64,000 nt of DNA from the NCBI RefSeq assembly GCF_036324505.1, contig NC_086363.1, forward strand, positions 14,632,153 to 14,696,152, written 5' to 3'. The notes beneath the pieces are model-generated. The model was not told where the DNA came from. It saw nothing but the letters and a program-made list of their open reading frames with translations, and ran no database searches. This document shows, one piece after another, positions 41,691 to 55,700 of the stretch (position 1 is the stretch's first letter; each line of letters starts with the position of its first letter). The translations under genes and the position numbers were made by a program. This DNA comes from Eleginops maclovinus. Lineage: Eukaryota; Chordata; Actinopteri; Perciformes; Eleginopidae.

Positions 41691-44600
41691 ATAGTGATCA
41701 TGTCTGGCATTTCATCGACTCTTTGCACTCCTCTTCTCTATTAAGATTGATGGACTGCTTGGCTATAAATGAGCATGCTAAGACTTGTACAGGGCCACGG
41801 TCAGGCTACATCAGGGCTACATGCATACGGACACTCACACGCACCTTCCCTATTAGCAGCAGAATGTCAGAGCAGAGGCCCAGGAAGGGGCACTATTTTT
41901 GTTACATGGAAGCATACACATACAGAAGATATACACATACAAACACACCCTCACACACGCAGGCATGACCCTGTCTGTCACCTCCAGCTGCGTCTGCTGT
42001 GGATCACTCACCAACACACTGCTGACCAGTATCAAAATCTCATACTGACCTCCTAAAAAGGAGACAATATTTCATCAACATTTTATTTGTTCATGCTGTA
42101 AAATAATGGAATGGAATGTTGCTAACTAGCAGCAAATGCTAACCCCTATGTGTGCAACAGGATTCAAGCCCACCATTACACATATAGTTTCCACTAGGCT
42201 ATAAAAGTAAAATCCAATAAATAAAATAAAAACACTTGTCATATTCAGAGGGTCCATTGAAACGTATATTTTGTCATTTGTTTTACGTGTCTATTTACGC
42301 GATTAAATGGCTATGGCAAGAGGAAGATTTTGGTTTTGGTAAATAAACTATTGTTCAGGTCAAATATAAACATGACACCACCTTCACACCCCTTCCTTCT
42401 GCTCTGCTACATATGGCCATGGATGTACGGAGAACTGGATACAGTGTTGGATGCAGGACCTTGATCATTATGTGCCGAATGAAGCCCAAAAAGTTCATGG
42501 GTATAAAACTGGCCAGATGGCATCATGTGACGGACCAGGATTTTATATTAACAAAGTTCAAATTTCTCCGTCAAATTGACTTCAAAGCTGGGCATAAATT
42601 GTGATGTATGTGATTCAAGGGAACGGGTGGGGAGCTAGTTGCGGCAATAACTAGTTAAAGGGTGCTATGAACAGACTTAGAAAATATATAAAAACATAAC
42701 ATTGTTCTAAGAAAAAACTCCCTTTTTTAAGTCAAATGATCTGAACTGCAGAGCATGCTTTAGAACAAGCTTGTTTTGCAGGGCTGGACTTACTATAGTT
42801 TTCATTATTACCGAAGTCATTATGACTTTGGTCACATTTGTCTCGAACAAGTGTATTTTTGTTTCACTTTGAACCTGAATACATAAAATGCCTCTCAGCA
42901 AACCCACATTGTCTTATCTTCATGTTGTGGCTTCCCTTCTCAGAACTGTGAACATTTAACATTCTTTCTTTGCATTTTAGTTTGGGCGTTTTCCATCTCT
43001 TCCTGGGTGCCACTGTTTAGCAGGTGCTCAGGTCAAGTGTTAAGCAGAGTTCTTCTGCCTTAGAACAGTCTGCTTAAGGCAGCTGTGAATAGCTGTCCTG
43101 CATGTGCTGGCCAGAGGACTCATCAGGGACGCAGTCACAGATCACATGGTTAAACACTGCTGGACATTTACAAGACATGGCAGAGCCTGTCCTTTCATTT
43201 TGGCTCGACACTCTGTCTGTCGGACATTCTCCATGTCTCACATAAGCATGCAGTGTAAAACACCAACTATTAAGTGTATTCGGGGTGTGAGTTTCTGTGC
43301 CTTTGTGTAGCATTTACAAGAGATTTGTTGGAGGACATGCTAGTGTCTTTTTTAAAGATTACAGGAAATTATTGTCATAATTATTTCTTTACACCAACAT
43401 CATAGATCAGAGTTCATGTGGTGTCTAATAGGGGGGGTACAGAGAATTGTGCCCCGTGGAGCTGACCATAAATCAGCTTTGCGGGGGGAGATTTGATGAC
43501 AAAGATTTAACGCCTGTAAAGGACACCCTGAGCCTCAGATTCTTGCAACTGTCATCAAATACCCTACCGGCCATTAACAGGTCACGCAGGAGTAGCTGAG
43601 CTGAGCCTGCAACATCATCAGCACACCCACCCTCCTCCTGTCACCAGCTAAATCCCTCAACCCTCCCTAAGAGCACAGGTGCACTTCCTGGAAGAGCAGC
43701 AGGGGCAGGAGAGCCTCTCTGCTTCAACACCCTCTCCTCTCCTCTCCCCCCTCCATAAATCATGTGCTCCTTAGATTGAGAAACGCTGCGACGATCCTCA
43801 ATTCTCAGCGGACGTCTTTCACTGAAATCATACTGACCCATAGTGTTGACACATATTTTAAGGTCATTACAACATTCCTGTTTGAGAGTTATTTTCTCTT
43901 CAAGAAACATGAGGCTGTTCTTTCCCCGCCATTTGTAATTCTAATATGCTGCTCATCAGAAACAAACAGACCTCTTTTTTTGGCCTCTGACGGCTGGGCG
44001 TTTCTGCGCCAAACCTCCAAATTCTGTGCTCTGGGGAACTTTGTTGTTGCTGCCCAACATGACCTCACCTGTAGACGCCCTGGTTCGTATGCTTGGTCAC
44101 GTACGGTCGCCCGCAACTCCCCTCTGAGCACGCTCAACCACGTGGTCACCTCGGCGGCCCGTATGTTAATGTCCGTTTCAATCACACAGGACGCTAAAAC
44201 CACAGAACCGGCCTCTATGCAAATGCTAACTTCTGTGTTGAGTGCTCCGGGTTAGCCAGCTCCCTGAGGAGAGAGAGGCAGCGGGAGGAGAGGAACGATA
44301 TGGTAAATAGGTTTATTCCACTTTCGCCAAGACTCACTGTTGGCGGGTGCCAGAGACCATGATTATGTATATGGGACATTTGACATTTAAAGGCAATGCC
44401 AATGGACAGTTTTCCCAAAAGCTGTGTCTGATACTTTCCTTGCTTATAGCTCATGTTTAATGTAATCCACTCTTATTTAATACATTTTGCTGATAGGTAG
44501 TTTTGCTGACATCTTTTTTATAAACATCCCATTTGTCTCGTAGTCTCCTATGTTAAGGTCATTTTAAAGAGGGCTGCACTTGAGCTGGTGTTGGTTAGCT

Positions 44601-46589
44601 GAGCCTTTTGGCCAAACAGTAAACAATGTGACGGGAAAGGTCAGAAGCACTTGTAGTTGCTTGGAGTTTTCAACACCAAGCAACATGTGGAGAATGGAAG
44701 ACGAGTGTGAGAGTGAGTGCAGGCACTGATCGTTTTGTAGAAACATTGTACTTTGCAGTCTTACGTTACCTCATTGAATTTGAATGTTTAGATGGTTTAG
44801 CTGCAACATACACTTGACTTTATACATTATTTTTTTCTCACTCTCCGTCACTCATGCCTCACTTTTATAGTGTATGTCTATATTGGTAAGCCTGAGCTGG
44901 CATGAATTCACCCACACACTCTGAAATGAAGACTGATCACGTCTCTCAGCTTTGATTTGATGCCTCAGAGCTTTGGGGATATTCAGTGTCATGATGAAAT
45001 GCTTTGGCAGCCCTGCAAACTGTATTTATGTGCAGCTAATGTTAACAGTAAATCAAAGTTGTCTCTTGGGTTAATAATAGATAAGAACAGATGATACTTT
45101 AAAACATTGTGATTTGTTGTACTCCAGAAATTCCAGATTAAAATAAAACAGTTTTTGGGATTAGACGCCAAATCCAACTCCTTTCTACCAGCTAGGTTTA
45201 GTTTACACATTTTTTTTAAATATTATTTTATTTAATGAACAACCAGAGAGATAGGGCGACAGTAGCAGGAAAGGGATGGCAATGTTGTCTGTAATAGAAA
45301 TAGAATTCAGTAGCATATTTATGCTTGTTTTTAGAACGGTATTGAATCAACTCAATTTTAACCAGCACAAATCCCTTGTTGTTATTAATGTGAGTAAATA
45401 AAGGCTAAAATAACTTTAAACTCAAAGATGTTTATTCAACTTTTGTTGTCTGAGAAGGCAGAAACACTACAAACCTTGATAGCAGTGCTAATGAACAACC
45501 TGTAGCTAGAAACTAGAAATATAGATGAGCAGCGAAATATGACAGTAGCTTGAGGAACTGAATTTGATGAAAGCTACCAGCAGGGATCAAACCTCAGGGA
45601 AAAGCGGCAGCATTTGAAGCTGATTTTCATAGTGGGATAACTGAAATAAACATTGGGCCCAGGAATATTTTTCCAACAAACTCCGACTCTTGTTTTTTAT
45701 TTTAAAATCATATTTCCAGTACAAACAACTGAAAGCTCTTTTTTTTTTATATCAATAAGACCAAAATGTTGTAAAATCCAGAGGTTTTTCTCTTTCTCTG
45801 TTGCTGGGAAAGAGGCAGAGAATGAGCAGTTGGGAGTCGGGGTTCAAGGAAATGCTATTCGGTTGCTCTATGGGCCCATGGATACCGAAAAACACGGATC
45901 ATCTTATAGCATTTCTGGCTGCATATGCCACGTAACAACTTTCATAGGAACCAACAGGCCCGCCGCAAATGCAGCATCCAGTTATTTTTTATATATCCAT
46001 AGCTGGGATTTATAGAATGTGTCTTATGGCCATAACAGAGAAGGTACATGTGTGTGATACAAGTGCTTTGACATTTAAATGGGAGTTGGCTTGCTTTGCA
46101 CGAGTGGACATTGAGGCCACCATTTGAAAAGAAGGCTGGCTTCCTGGCGGGATCAGAGTAAGTCTTGAACCTGGTCTCTGATAAACACTAAACTCTTTAA
46201 AACTCAGAGCTGCTCATTGCTATTGTCTGAACTAATCTAGCTGTCCATGGAACACAGCAGTGGAGGCCGGCAGGTTGTAATAACAAAAGACGTGGACAGG
46301 CTTGCTTTAACTTCGTACAAATCTTAAACACACAAACACTGCTTCTAGTCTTTTGTGCCTCCCATTCCCTCCCTCCTCGGTCCTCCCCTCCTGTCCTCCT
46401 CCTCCAGGCAGATAGCGTGACAGATCTGTCACGTCGGCACCTGGTTGAACACAAGTGTTTATGTCCCGACCTTAGCCGAGAATCACTAGACCACTGACAC
46501 CATGCAGAAGTGTGTCTGTGTGAATATACAAGTGTGTGTGTGTCGGACTGACTTTATCGATCCGCCTCATATCAAAGCAACTTGTAAAG

Positions 46590-46755
<166 letters not shown>

Positions 46756-47737
46756 CGGATGCACTAGGCAGGGGGCCCTTCCCCTGTCACTCAGAAACAA
46801 CAAGCCAATCATTCCTGGATTCTAAAATAAGCTCTCCACCCCGCTGCAGTCCTCCCCCCACCCACCCTCACATGTGCTCCTCTCGTCAGCACCTCACCTT
46901 CAGAGTGACAGGAGACAACTGAGGGGGGGATAGGGAAATTGGTGAAATCATCACAGTCAGCAACTTTTGGGATGAATACTTAGGAATGGTGAATAAGCAG
47001 GCTGAATAAATTAGTGGAAAACAGCAAAAATAAATCAAAATATTGGATATGAGTCCACAGAATCATGCCTGATGGGGGTCATTTAAGAAGGGCGTTATGT
47101 TTTTCTACACATGAAGACATTTGAATTCAGATAATGGTATTTGTAGGCTCACACATACGGGGAATTCTGGGGAGAGTTCTGTAGTAGTTTGTCATGATGA
47201 AAAGATAAAGCACTGTATAGTTTTCACTACCTGATGAAGTTAGTTTCCTTCTGCTTACAAGTAGTGTGTTTGTATAATTGCTCACAAAGGCTCTTTAGTA
47301 CTAGGCTAGCTATTACAGGAGATGAAGAGCAGCACTTGTCGTCTTTCCTTTGCAGGATTTATTTTGGGTATAACGTGCAGAAGACAAAAGGTCTCGGTTT
47401 TGTCTTGGTCTGCTTGTTCAGGTCCTAAACAATAGATTAAAATGACAGAGCTTTAGTCACAGCAAACAGCTTTTTAAAAAAATCTTGGCTCTTGCTTTTA
47501 GCAGAGTAGTATGACATTGGAGGAATGGGGGTGGGGGGTCAATTCCCAGAGGTCAAGCCCTCGCTGTCAGCTCAACCACCTGTTCTCACACACAAATGTG
47601 CGCACTCACACATGTCCGCACCATCACACTCACATCCACATTCACCACACGCCCTGCCTCGTGTGACCAGTCAATTCAGCAGAGGGTTAGGTATTAGTTT
47701 GCACGGCGATAATGAAGGTCATGTGTTGCTTTTGCTG

Positions 47738-47875
<138 letters not shown>

Positions 47876-48164
47876 CTTGTTCTTTCTCCCTCTGTCCTGT
47901 GGTATTTTTCTTTTCTCTGGAATTCAAGTCCGGTGGAACGACCCCAGTCCCTGACAGTTTCATCACACACATCCACAATACCACAGGCCCCTCCATGAGT
48001 GAGAACAAATAAGCATGCAGTCCTCCATTCTGTTTACACAAGGGAAATTATATTGTAAGCTCGGTATAACTTCAATTTTTAAAAATGTGGAAAGAAAACC
48101 CTCACAGACACTCATGTTTAGAAGGACCTTAATAGTAAGATATTGATTACATATAAACATTGTG

Positions 48165-49237
48165 ACATGAATAGATATATTTTATTTGGCTCAAAAAGGT
48201 CACAACATCTTAATGTCCTCTGTGCTGATATATTGCGTGTTTTCAAAGAAAAGCTCTTCAGTCAAGTTCAGGGTTGGCTGTTTCGTACCTGACCCAGTCT
48301 AAAGAGCAGAAGCAGGTGCATTGGGGTTTTTTAAGTGCGAAGGGTCACACAGCCCTTTATATACACATCTCTTTTCCTGTCTCCTTCCACTCGCTATGTA
48401 CAGAGTCATCATGTGCAGTTACGACCGTGTCACACAAGGGAAGCTGAACTGCGGCCCAAAAAAAACAGTTGAAGCGGACGTAGAACACGTAGATAAGTCC
48501 GTCATCCATGATCCTCCTATGTTTCAATCTTGTCAGTCCATAACTGTCATCGGGATATCTCCAACATTCTCATGGCCATGATGTCATTACGTCAATGTTG
48601 CTTGTAAGACACTTTTTTAAGTCTGAGTGGTGAAAAGGACCTGCCTGTAGTGCTACAAGGACTACGTGATTATCATTCCCAATACTTGATGAGAACACCA
48701 CCAGGCATGATAAGACTTTAGGTCTGTTGAGACAACCCATAAAAACAAGTCTAAAAGTAGTGTTCAGTAACTCCATCAAAGGTAGGCAAGATCAAGGAGG
48801 CAATGTAGTATTCTGTGAGTATAATAGTTTCTGCTTCAGGGCTTCCTGCCAGGCGTGAAGTGCTTGCTTTGAGTGCCAGGGCCAGCCCAGTTTCTGCCAA
48901 ATCCATATTCAGCTCCAGTTCAGTCACTGGCCTACGTCATTTGGACTCCTTATCCAAAGCCGCATGAAGTTTTTCTACCGCAGCTGCACACGCTTGTCCT
49001 AGAGAACATACTTGAAAGATAATAATATTCCCTTCAGTTTAAGGAGTTTTAACGAGCTCAGCTTACAGAGGCAATGGCTCGGCTCGCCACTCATCTCTGT
49101 TTGTCCACAATTCAGCCTGATGCTTTTTCAGCACACAGATGATGTATTCGTAGAACGTTCCGAACCAAAAGCAACTTCCACCACTTCCAGGGAGTCAATT
49201 GTATTTTCATGACAACCCCAGATGTCCCGAGTCAAAT
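48165..49237 (-). other. tbx18: tbx18 3' untranslated region
   Basis: The sequence after the stop is about 1.07 kb of non-coding, non-repetitive DNA ending at a canonical AATAAA in gene orientation. It contains no CA microsatellite, although the flanks do, which fits a transcribed, constrained segment. The exact 3' end is inferred as 10-25 nt past the signal. Confidence 0.75.
48181..48186 (-). terminator. tbx18: tbx18 polyadenylation signal (AATAAA)
   Basis: The plus strand reads TTTATT, so the gene strand carries AATAAA within GAGCCAAATAAAATATATC. It is the first canonical signal downstream of the tbx18 stop, about 1.05 kb away. Confidence 0.7.
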
Positions 49238-49764
49238 TCAGCTCATGTGGGCAGTGACCTGTGAGGCCCCACCTCCTGGCTGGCTACCTGCCAGTCCTAA
49301 AGTCCGGGAGTCAAACAAGAAGCCCTGTTGTCCTCCACTGAGCACACCCAGACTGTCCGTTAGAGTCCCACTGGGAGATGATCCAAGGAAGGGACTCTGA
49401 TGATTGGCAGCGGCAGCCATTTTATCAGGGCTGGCTGCGAGGCGTGGTGAGGGAGGGAATGTGTAACCGTACAGGCTGTAGGGCGGCGAGTGGAGGCGAA
49501 GCCCAGCGTAGCCCTGCGGGGTGGGGTTGGATAGATAGCCCAGTTGAGAAGCAGGGAGCGGCAGAGAACAAAATCCTTCACCATCGTACGCAGATGGACC
49601 TCTGGGATGATGGAAGGGCTCCGAGGGGTTGCTATAACGGTGGAGAGGGTGGGCGGGACGGCTGCAGGCGTAGTCAGGCGGGCTGAGAGGGCAGACCTGG
49701 AAGGGTGAGGAGCAGGGGGACGTGGAGAGCAGGTGGGAAGATGTTCCGATTCCACCATGAACTC
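49238..49764 (-). CDS. tbx18: tbx18 coding exon 8 (C-terminal domain and stop)
   Basis: Encodes the C-terminal regulatory region (residues 334-508) and the TGA at 49240-49238. It is rich in Ser, Pro, His and Tyr. Conserved landmarks are [60 protein letters not shown] and VTAHMS. I chose the acceptor ATCCCAG|GA because it keeps the conserved Lys-Gln-Gly. An upstream TCTCTAG acceptor (exon start 49773) is also in frame and would replace that Gly with VIPG. Other frames across the exon are long but make no T-box tail. Confidence 0.95.
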
Positions 49765-52700
49765 CTGGGATAACTAGAGAAATAGGGACAGAAAAATTGA
49801 CAAATGAAATCTAAATTCACTTAAAAGATAGTGTTGTTGGTTCCAATTCAACAAGGGATGTACCACTCCAATGAACCAGAATAAAATCCCTGACTGGAGG
49901 TATCTTACTTTGAATAACTCCCATGACTTCTAGAAAAAGGCAAACCGCTTTATATGTTTGGAAAAAGATTGCACAGACCTTAGATTGGTACTTGTTGTTA
50001 TCCTGAGTTGAGGTACGGTAATCACTATCACAAAATTTGGATTGCGACAATCCAGAAAAGGACCAATGATTCAGTCTACAGTACATGTTTGCAAGGTGAA
50101 AAATGAGGTGTGTGGAACATTTTAGCAGAGGCTCAATGACTTATTCCCAGTATCCAGAAACCTCCGTTAGTTAACTGTACCTTGCTTGGTAATGCCAGGG
50201 ATGTCCTCAAATGTGAGCGTTCGCAGAGATGGACGCCAGAATGCATACGACTCAACCAGCGCCTCCAGCCCCATCCTGTAGAACACACATACATGCACAA
50301 GGTAACACACACACTGATCAGCACCACTGATAAATCATCAAAACATAGTCTGCCTCGTATTACGCCGACCACCTGGCCGCCATCTTAGTCGCCTGTGGGG
50401 CCTCTTTTGCCATCTCCATGGAGACCACAGGTAATAAGGGGCATAAACGCCATGTTGCGATTGGCTGCTGCCAGCCGGGTGCTCGAAGGTAATTGCTTTC
50501 ACACGGCTTTTACGGGCGAATCAGGACGAAGGAGCAGGAAGCCGCAGCAAGGATTTATGAGGTGGGACTCCCCTTCCCCCCAAAATCTGCGACTCCCTCC
50601 TCTTCTAGGTGGGGCAGACGGTTGCTGTGGCGGGGTAATGCGAGTGCTCTGTTACCCCTCGTTAGCGTGAGGATAAAAGTCCTCCCCCCCGCGGGGTTGT
50701 AGCCACGGTGATAATTTAGACAAGCTGCCCTGAGCGGTTGTGTGTGCTCCGAAGCAGCCTATCAGAGCACGAGTTTATTTAGCAAACTGCTTAACTCTTC
50801 CTGTAATATTTAAAGGGAGGGGTTTTTTTCGGCCTTCCTGAGTTTAACTTTTATAGGGTCAGCTGTCAGGGTTATCCAGTTTGCTTTTCTCTACCTTCTT
50901 CCCTCTCAAAGTTTCTGTCTCACACGTTCCTTCTTCTCCTCACTCTGCAGCTCTCCCCCTTTCTCTCCCCTCCTCTCTAATGATTTCTGTGAGGCCTCCA
51001 GGGAGTGGCTGTTTGGAGACTGTTGGAGTTTTACTGCTGTGTTGTTTTAATGCCGTGTTTATATATGTTTAGAAATGTGTTTATACAGATTTTCTTCAGG
51101 ATACTCTTGAATTTTATTATTTTGCTGTTGATGTTTATGTTCTCGAGGCCGCCTGGAATCTGACGCTCCATTTATATTTGCAGCCGAGGTTAGATTTTTC
51201 CTTCTCAAAGTATGTGCCCGTAACTATGCAGTTGTGAGGATTAATTTGCCTTTAAAGTCAGCACATTTGAAAAAAAATGCATTACTGTTACCATGTGCCA
51301 CGTCTGTTAATTCTAGTCAGTTTTTTCTGCCATTTAGGACGGATTAAATGGAAGGTTGTTGCACATTTTCCATCGGGGAAAAAATAAAATAAATACAAAG
51401 CTTTGCTCCCCATAAAATCAGAATGAAATGGCCATGACAAAAACCACAACCAGGCCAGAATATAATGCAGTCATGCATCCCACATTACCCCTAATGCACT
51501 AGATAATGTGAAAATCTCTGTGGTGGAATTGAACTCACCGATTTCTGCCAGAGTCTCTGAATCCTTTAGCAAATGGGTTTCTGTCGATTTTCAGCCTTGT
51601 GATCTGAAAAGCAAAATAAGACTGGAATTATAACGAAGTCCGTGACAAACATACTGACTAATTAAATATTTTTCCAACCCAAATCCTTTTCTTAATCTGT
51701 AATATTTTAATCTCACCACTGAAAACATACATTATTGTGCACAGTTTACAGCTGACTGTTTGGAATAGATTATGGAATGCACGTACTGTATGTACTTGTT
51801 TATTTCCTTGCCCATACATGTGACTGTGTATGTGCATGTTAGTTAATGTCTGTGAGGCTGCCATGGGCCAGGCTGTGGGTAGTGTTTAAGGCCCAGCTCT
51901 TTGACCCGCATCCAAAAGGACTTTTATAGGCATCACCATGTTCAGCCATCATTTGATGCGGGCCAGCTAACAGCATACTTCAAAGCTCACTTCGACGGTC
52001 CAGTGCAAACAAAGTGTAGTTGTGCCGAAATCTAAAAGATATTAGATTTGACCAACATTCTTTTTACTATCAGTCCAAGACACATTTCCATGGGAGAACT
52101 GGTCAAACACTCCAAAAGAAAACTGAAGGGCCCTCCTTCTCTTCTTTTTTGTTGTTGAATGATACACATACATTCACAGACGAATATGCCTTTAAAATGC
52201 AGAAAAGACCAGGGGGCAAAACAATATTACAAAAAGGTAAATTGAAAATTCTGTTCTGTTTGAAACTCATGGATATCACACTTGAGTGTGATCATCATGA
52301 AATGTGTTTCAAACCAGCCAATTAGAAAACTACACAGCTATATATATAGCTGTGTAGCACTTATATGCTGGAAAAATACGCTACTTGGTCATGTTGGCTT
52401 TTGCAGTGGCTTGGTTTTTAGAGGAATTTGTCTTATGCGGAGGTCAGCTGTGCTACCTGTTGATTCTGATAGGCTGTGACGGTGGTGAAGACTGTCTCGG
52501 GAAAGGCGAAGGTGCGGGTCCCTTCCCCAGCAGGGATAGCTCTCACTGGGGATAGCTCCTCTCCACACTCCTTACGGATTACATGGACCCTCGGCTGGTA
52601 CTTGTGCATTGAGTGCAGAATGATCTGAACGGGAAGGGGGAGATAATGTTACAGGCTTAAACTAACAGGCATTTCTAATTATAAAACAAGAGTTTTGGAT

Positions 52701-55700
52701 AACAAACCACAGATGCATAAATACATTTAAGAGTCATTCAAAAGTTTTAGGCAACGAAAATATAAAGTCCCAGGCTCTTCCAACAGTACATTTACAAGAT
52801 ACTTAAGACATTAACGAAAAAGACATAACAAAATTATAGAATAATGCTTGAAAAAGTACATTTGACACAATTCTGCAAGTTAAATGCAGGAATAAGTACA
52901 TGTACATTCAAACAGAAAACTCAATACAGTGGAATAATCTACTGTAGGTATGCCCCTGCACACACAAAGAAACACCCACACTGTGCCACACAACACATAA
53001 CGTCAAAAGGGATTAAAAAAATAAATAAATAAGGATTTGATTTTAGTATTTAAAAAGTTATATATATTTTTTAATATAACAGAATGCAAAATACAATTTC
53101 AGAAGCAGGATTTTGATTTGATGAAGGGTTTGAAAGATACCTGAAAATTGTATCAACAAATATTACAATTAAATATCAAAATGAGATAAAATAGTATCAA
53201 AGAGGCCACTTGAATACACATTGCTATCAAAGACATTTTGCATAGAAATGTTTATCAGACAGTCTCACTTACATGTCCCTGGTCGTCAAGTTCGTTGTTG
53301 GTCAGTTTGAGTTTGTCGAAGCTGACCACCTGACGCATCCACGTCTCTCCTGAGGCCGGGGAGTCTGGGTGGATATACACTCGGGGCGGTACAGGCGAGT
53401 CCGCATTCCCCGCTACCATCCACTTAGAGCTGTGGTACACGTACCTTCACAAAACACAAACACATAGGCCGGTAAATGAAGACGCTGTCCTCGTTTCTAT
53501 CATCCTTCAATGCAGCCCGTCTCACATGCACAACGAAAAATAATAAGCAAATGGCGCAAATATGGAGATCTGAATTTTCGGTATAAAAGTGGACAGAATT
53601 CCGTGAAAGTAACTTTTGAATTCGTCTCCGAAAAAGGCATGAACATTCTTATATAAAACACAACGGATCAAACACATGTTTCTTGTGTGCAGCATTTTGT
53701 AAAAACTGCCCGCCAAGTCAAATCTCCACTGTGAATTTACAGCAGGCCTGCGGTACTATTTTTGGTATCTGCAATTAAAAGGACCATAGTTTGGAACGAT
53801 GTAAATGCATCTCGAAGGCTGTAAGACTCATTGCCTTAAGCTACAAACTGAACTAATTATTTCCTCATCTGGCACAAGGTGTTCATCACCTGCTGTTAAG
53901 CGTTTGGAATAAAAAGCTGCACTCGCCACTCCCCGTTGTTGCCTGCAGCTCTTTGCTGTGCGTGCATGTGAGCACCACATTTTCTGTTATCCAGTGTAGC
54001 CTGCAGACTGTCCGAATAACATGTCCCGTGTCATTCATCACTCCATCGAGCCGTGTTCACATATAAACGGCTTTTAGACGTTGGAAATGATAGACCCACA
54101 GTGTATAGCATGTAAAGCAGTTGCAATAACACGCTGTTCTCTTCTGCATTATTACGGCATTTGTTGGTTTGACCTTCCAGGGTGGAGAGGTGAGGCGTCC
54201 AAAAGGCTTTTTCCAAAAGGGACGACAAAACCGCCGTGACAACAGTGCAGTGCCAAGTGCCATTTGTGGAGACAGGACAGGGTTGCACAATTGAAAGATG
54301 TTGGGGTTTTCTTAGCGTGGAACAGTGTATATGGAGTCTAAATTAAGACTACATGCTAACAAAAATGACTGTTAAGTGAAGGTTGTATTGGACATGTGTG
54401 GCCACCTCTGTAGCCTACCTCTAGTTTATCTTACTTCATATTATTACTTCGATCCCTATTATGCGTCTTTATTCTGATATAAATGAAATGTCATTTTAAT
54501 ATTTATAAAAGGATTACTCTATTTCGTGGAGTTTTTTCATTGGCATGCATTGTCGAGTGCATGTGTGTGCGTGCATGATTTTTGCGTTTTACCTATATCG
54601 TTTGTTGTCCACCGGGATTATATCCATGGCAATATAATACTGCTGGTGTGGGTCCAAGCCTGTAATCTTCACACGCATAGCGGGGAACATCCGCCTGACA
54701 GGAAAACCAAATAAATCATCTGCATTGGAGATTTCAGATCAGCGACAGGATATATGGATTTACAACACATTGTTACCACACGAAAGTACAAATAATAATG
54801 CAAAGCAAATATTAATAATAATAATAATTGAAAATTATTAATAATAGGCCTGGAACAGAAAAGGCTGTTTATCATTTTCTTTTTGTAAGGGTTGTTAGAT
54901 CTTTGAGTTATTGGATTATCATTCCTGCCCGATCAGCTCTTCTATAATTATCCTTCCTTATATCAATAGCTATTAGTACTGTTGTCTCATTATTTTATCT
55001 TTTATCTAAAAGATAAAATAATGAGACAACAGTATTTTTCGGCAAGTTTTTTAAAATTATTATTTGTTATTATTATTATTATTACTGTTATTATTGCTGT
55101 TGTTATTATGATTTATTTCCCCCAATATATAACCTAAACGTTTTCTTTTGAAATCACTTAGCATGTAGGAATTGTTCTCTTTTTTTCTATCCAGAACATT
55201 ATCTCATAATCTCTCTTACCGTCCAGCCTTGGTAATGATCATTTCCGTGCCTATCTCGTGGAAGCGTTTCCAAAGGTCTGATCCCTGCAGGTCCACGCGG
55301 GTCTCCTCTCCGCTGCCGGTTACCGGCCCCGTGCACAGAGCTGCAGGCTGCGGGCTCTCCAGCAGCGCGTCCTCGCTCTCTGCTGCACCGGAAAGAGGAG
55401 AGAGTAAAACGTTTTAATGGATACATTCCAGTGCAGGCCAGTCATTATTCTATGAGACGGATATTTTGTTCTGCGAGTCATAAGACTGGACTCTGAAGCA
55501 CAAAAACAGCATGAAGAAAGATATAATCATCAAGACTTTAAACTGCATAAGCACGCTGTGCATTTAAAAAATGTAGTGCGATTGTGACCTATTGTTAAGT
55601 GCACTATTATATTACATATACATCATTTAAATTGTCCGATTACATATGAAAACAACGGTCAGTAGCCTACGAAAAGGCTCACATTTTACTACACACTGCT

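Noticed and set aside
49360..49758. 132-codon minus-strand frame and 102-codon plus-strand frame over tbx18 exon 8
   Set aside because: They are shadow frames. The true frame is fixed by the conserved tail ending in VTAHMS and by the splice phase.
53255..53440. Tbx15 instead of Tbx18 as identity of the T-box gene
   Set aside because: The T-box alone cannot separate them firmly, but the N-terminal MAEKRR...FSVEALIG and the tail FLGSSPSG...DSRTLG...VTAHMS are those of TBX18.
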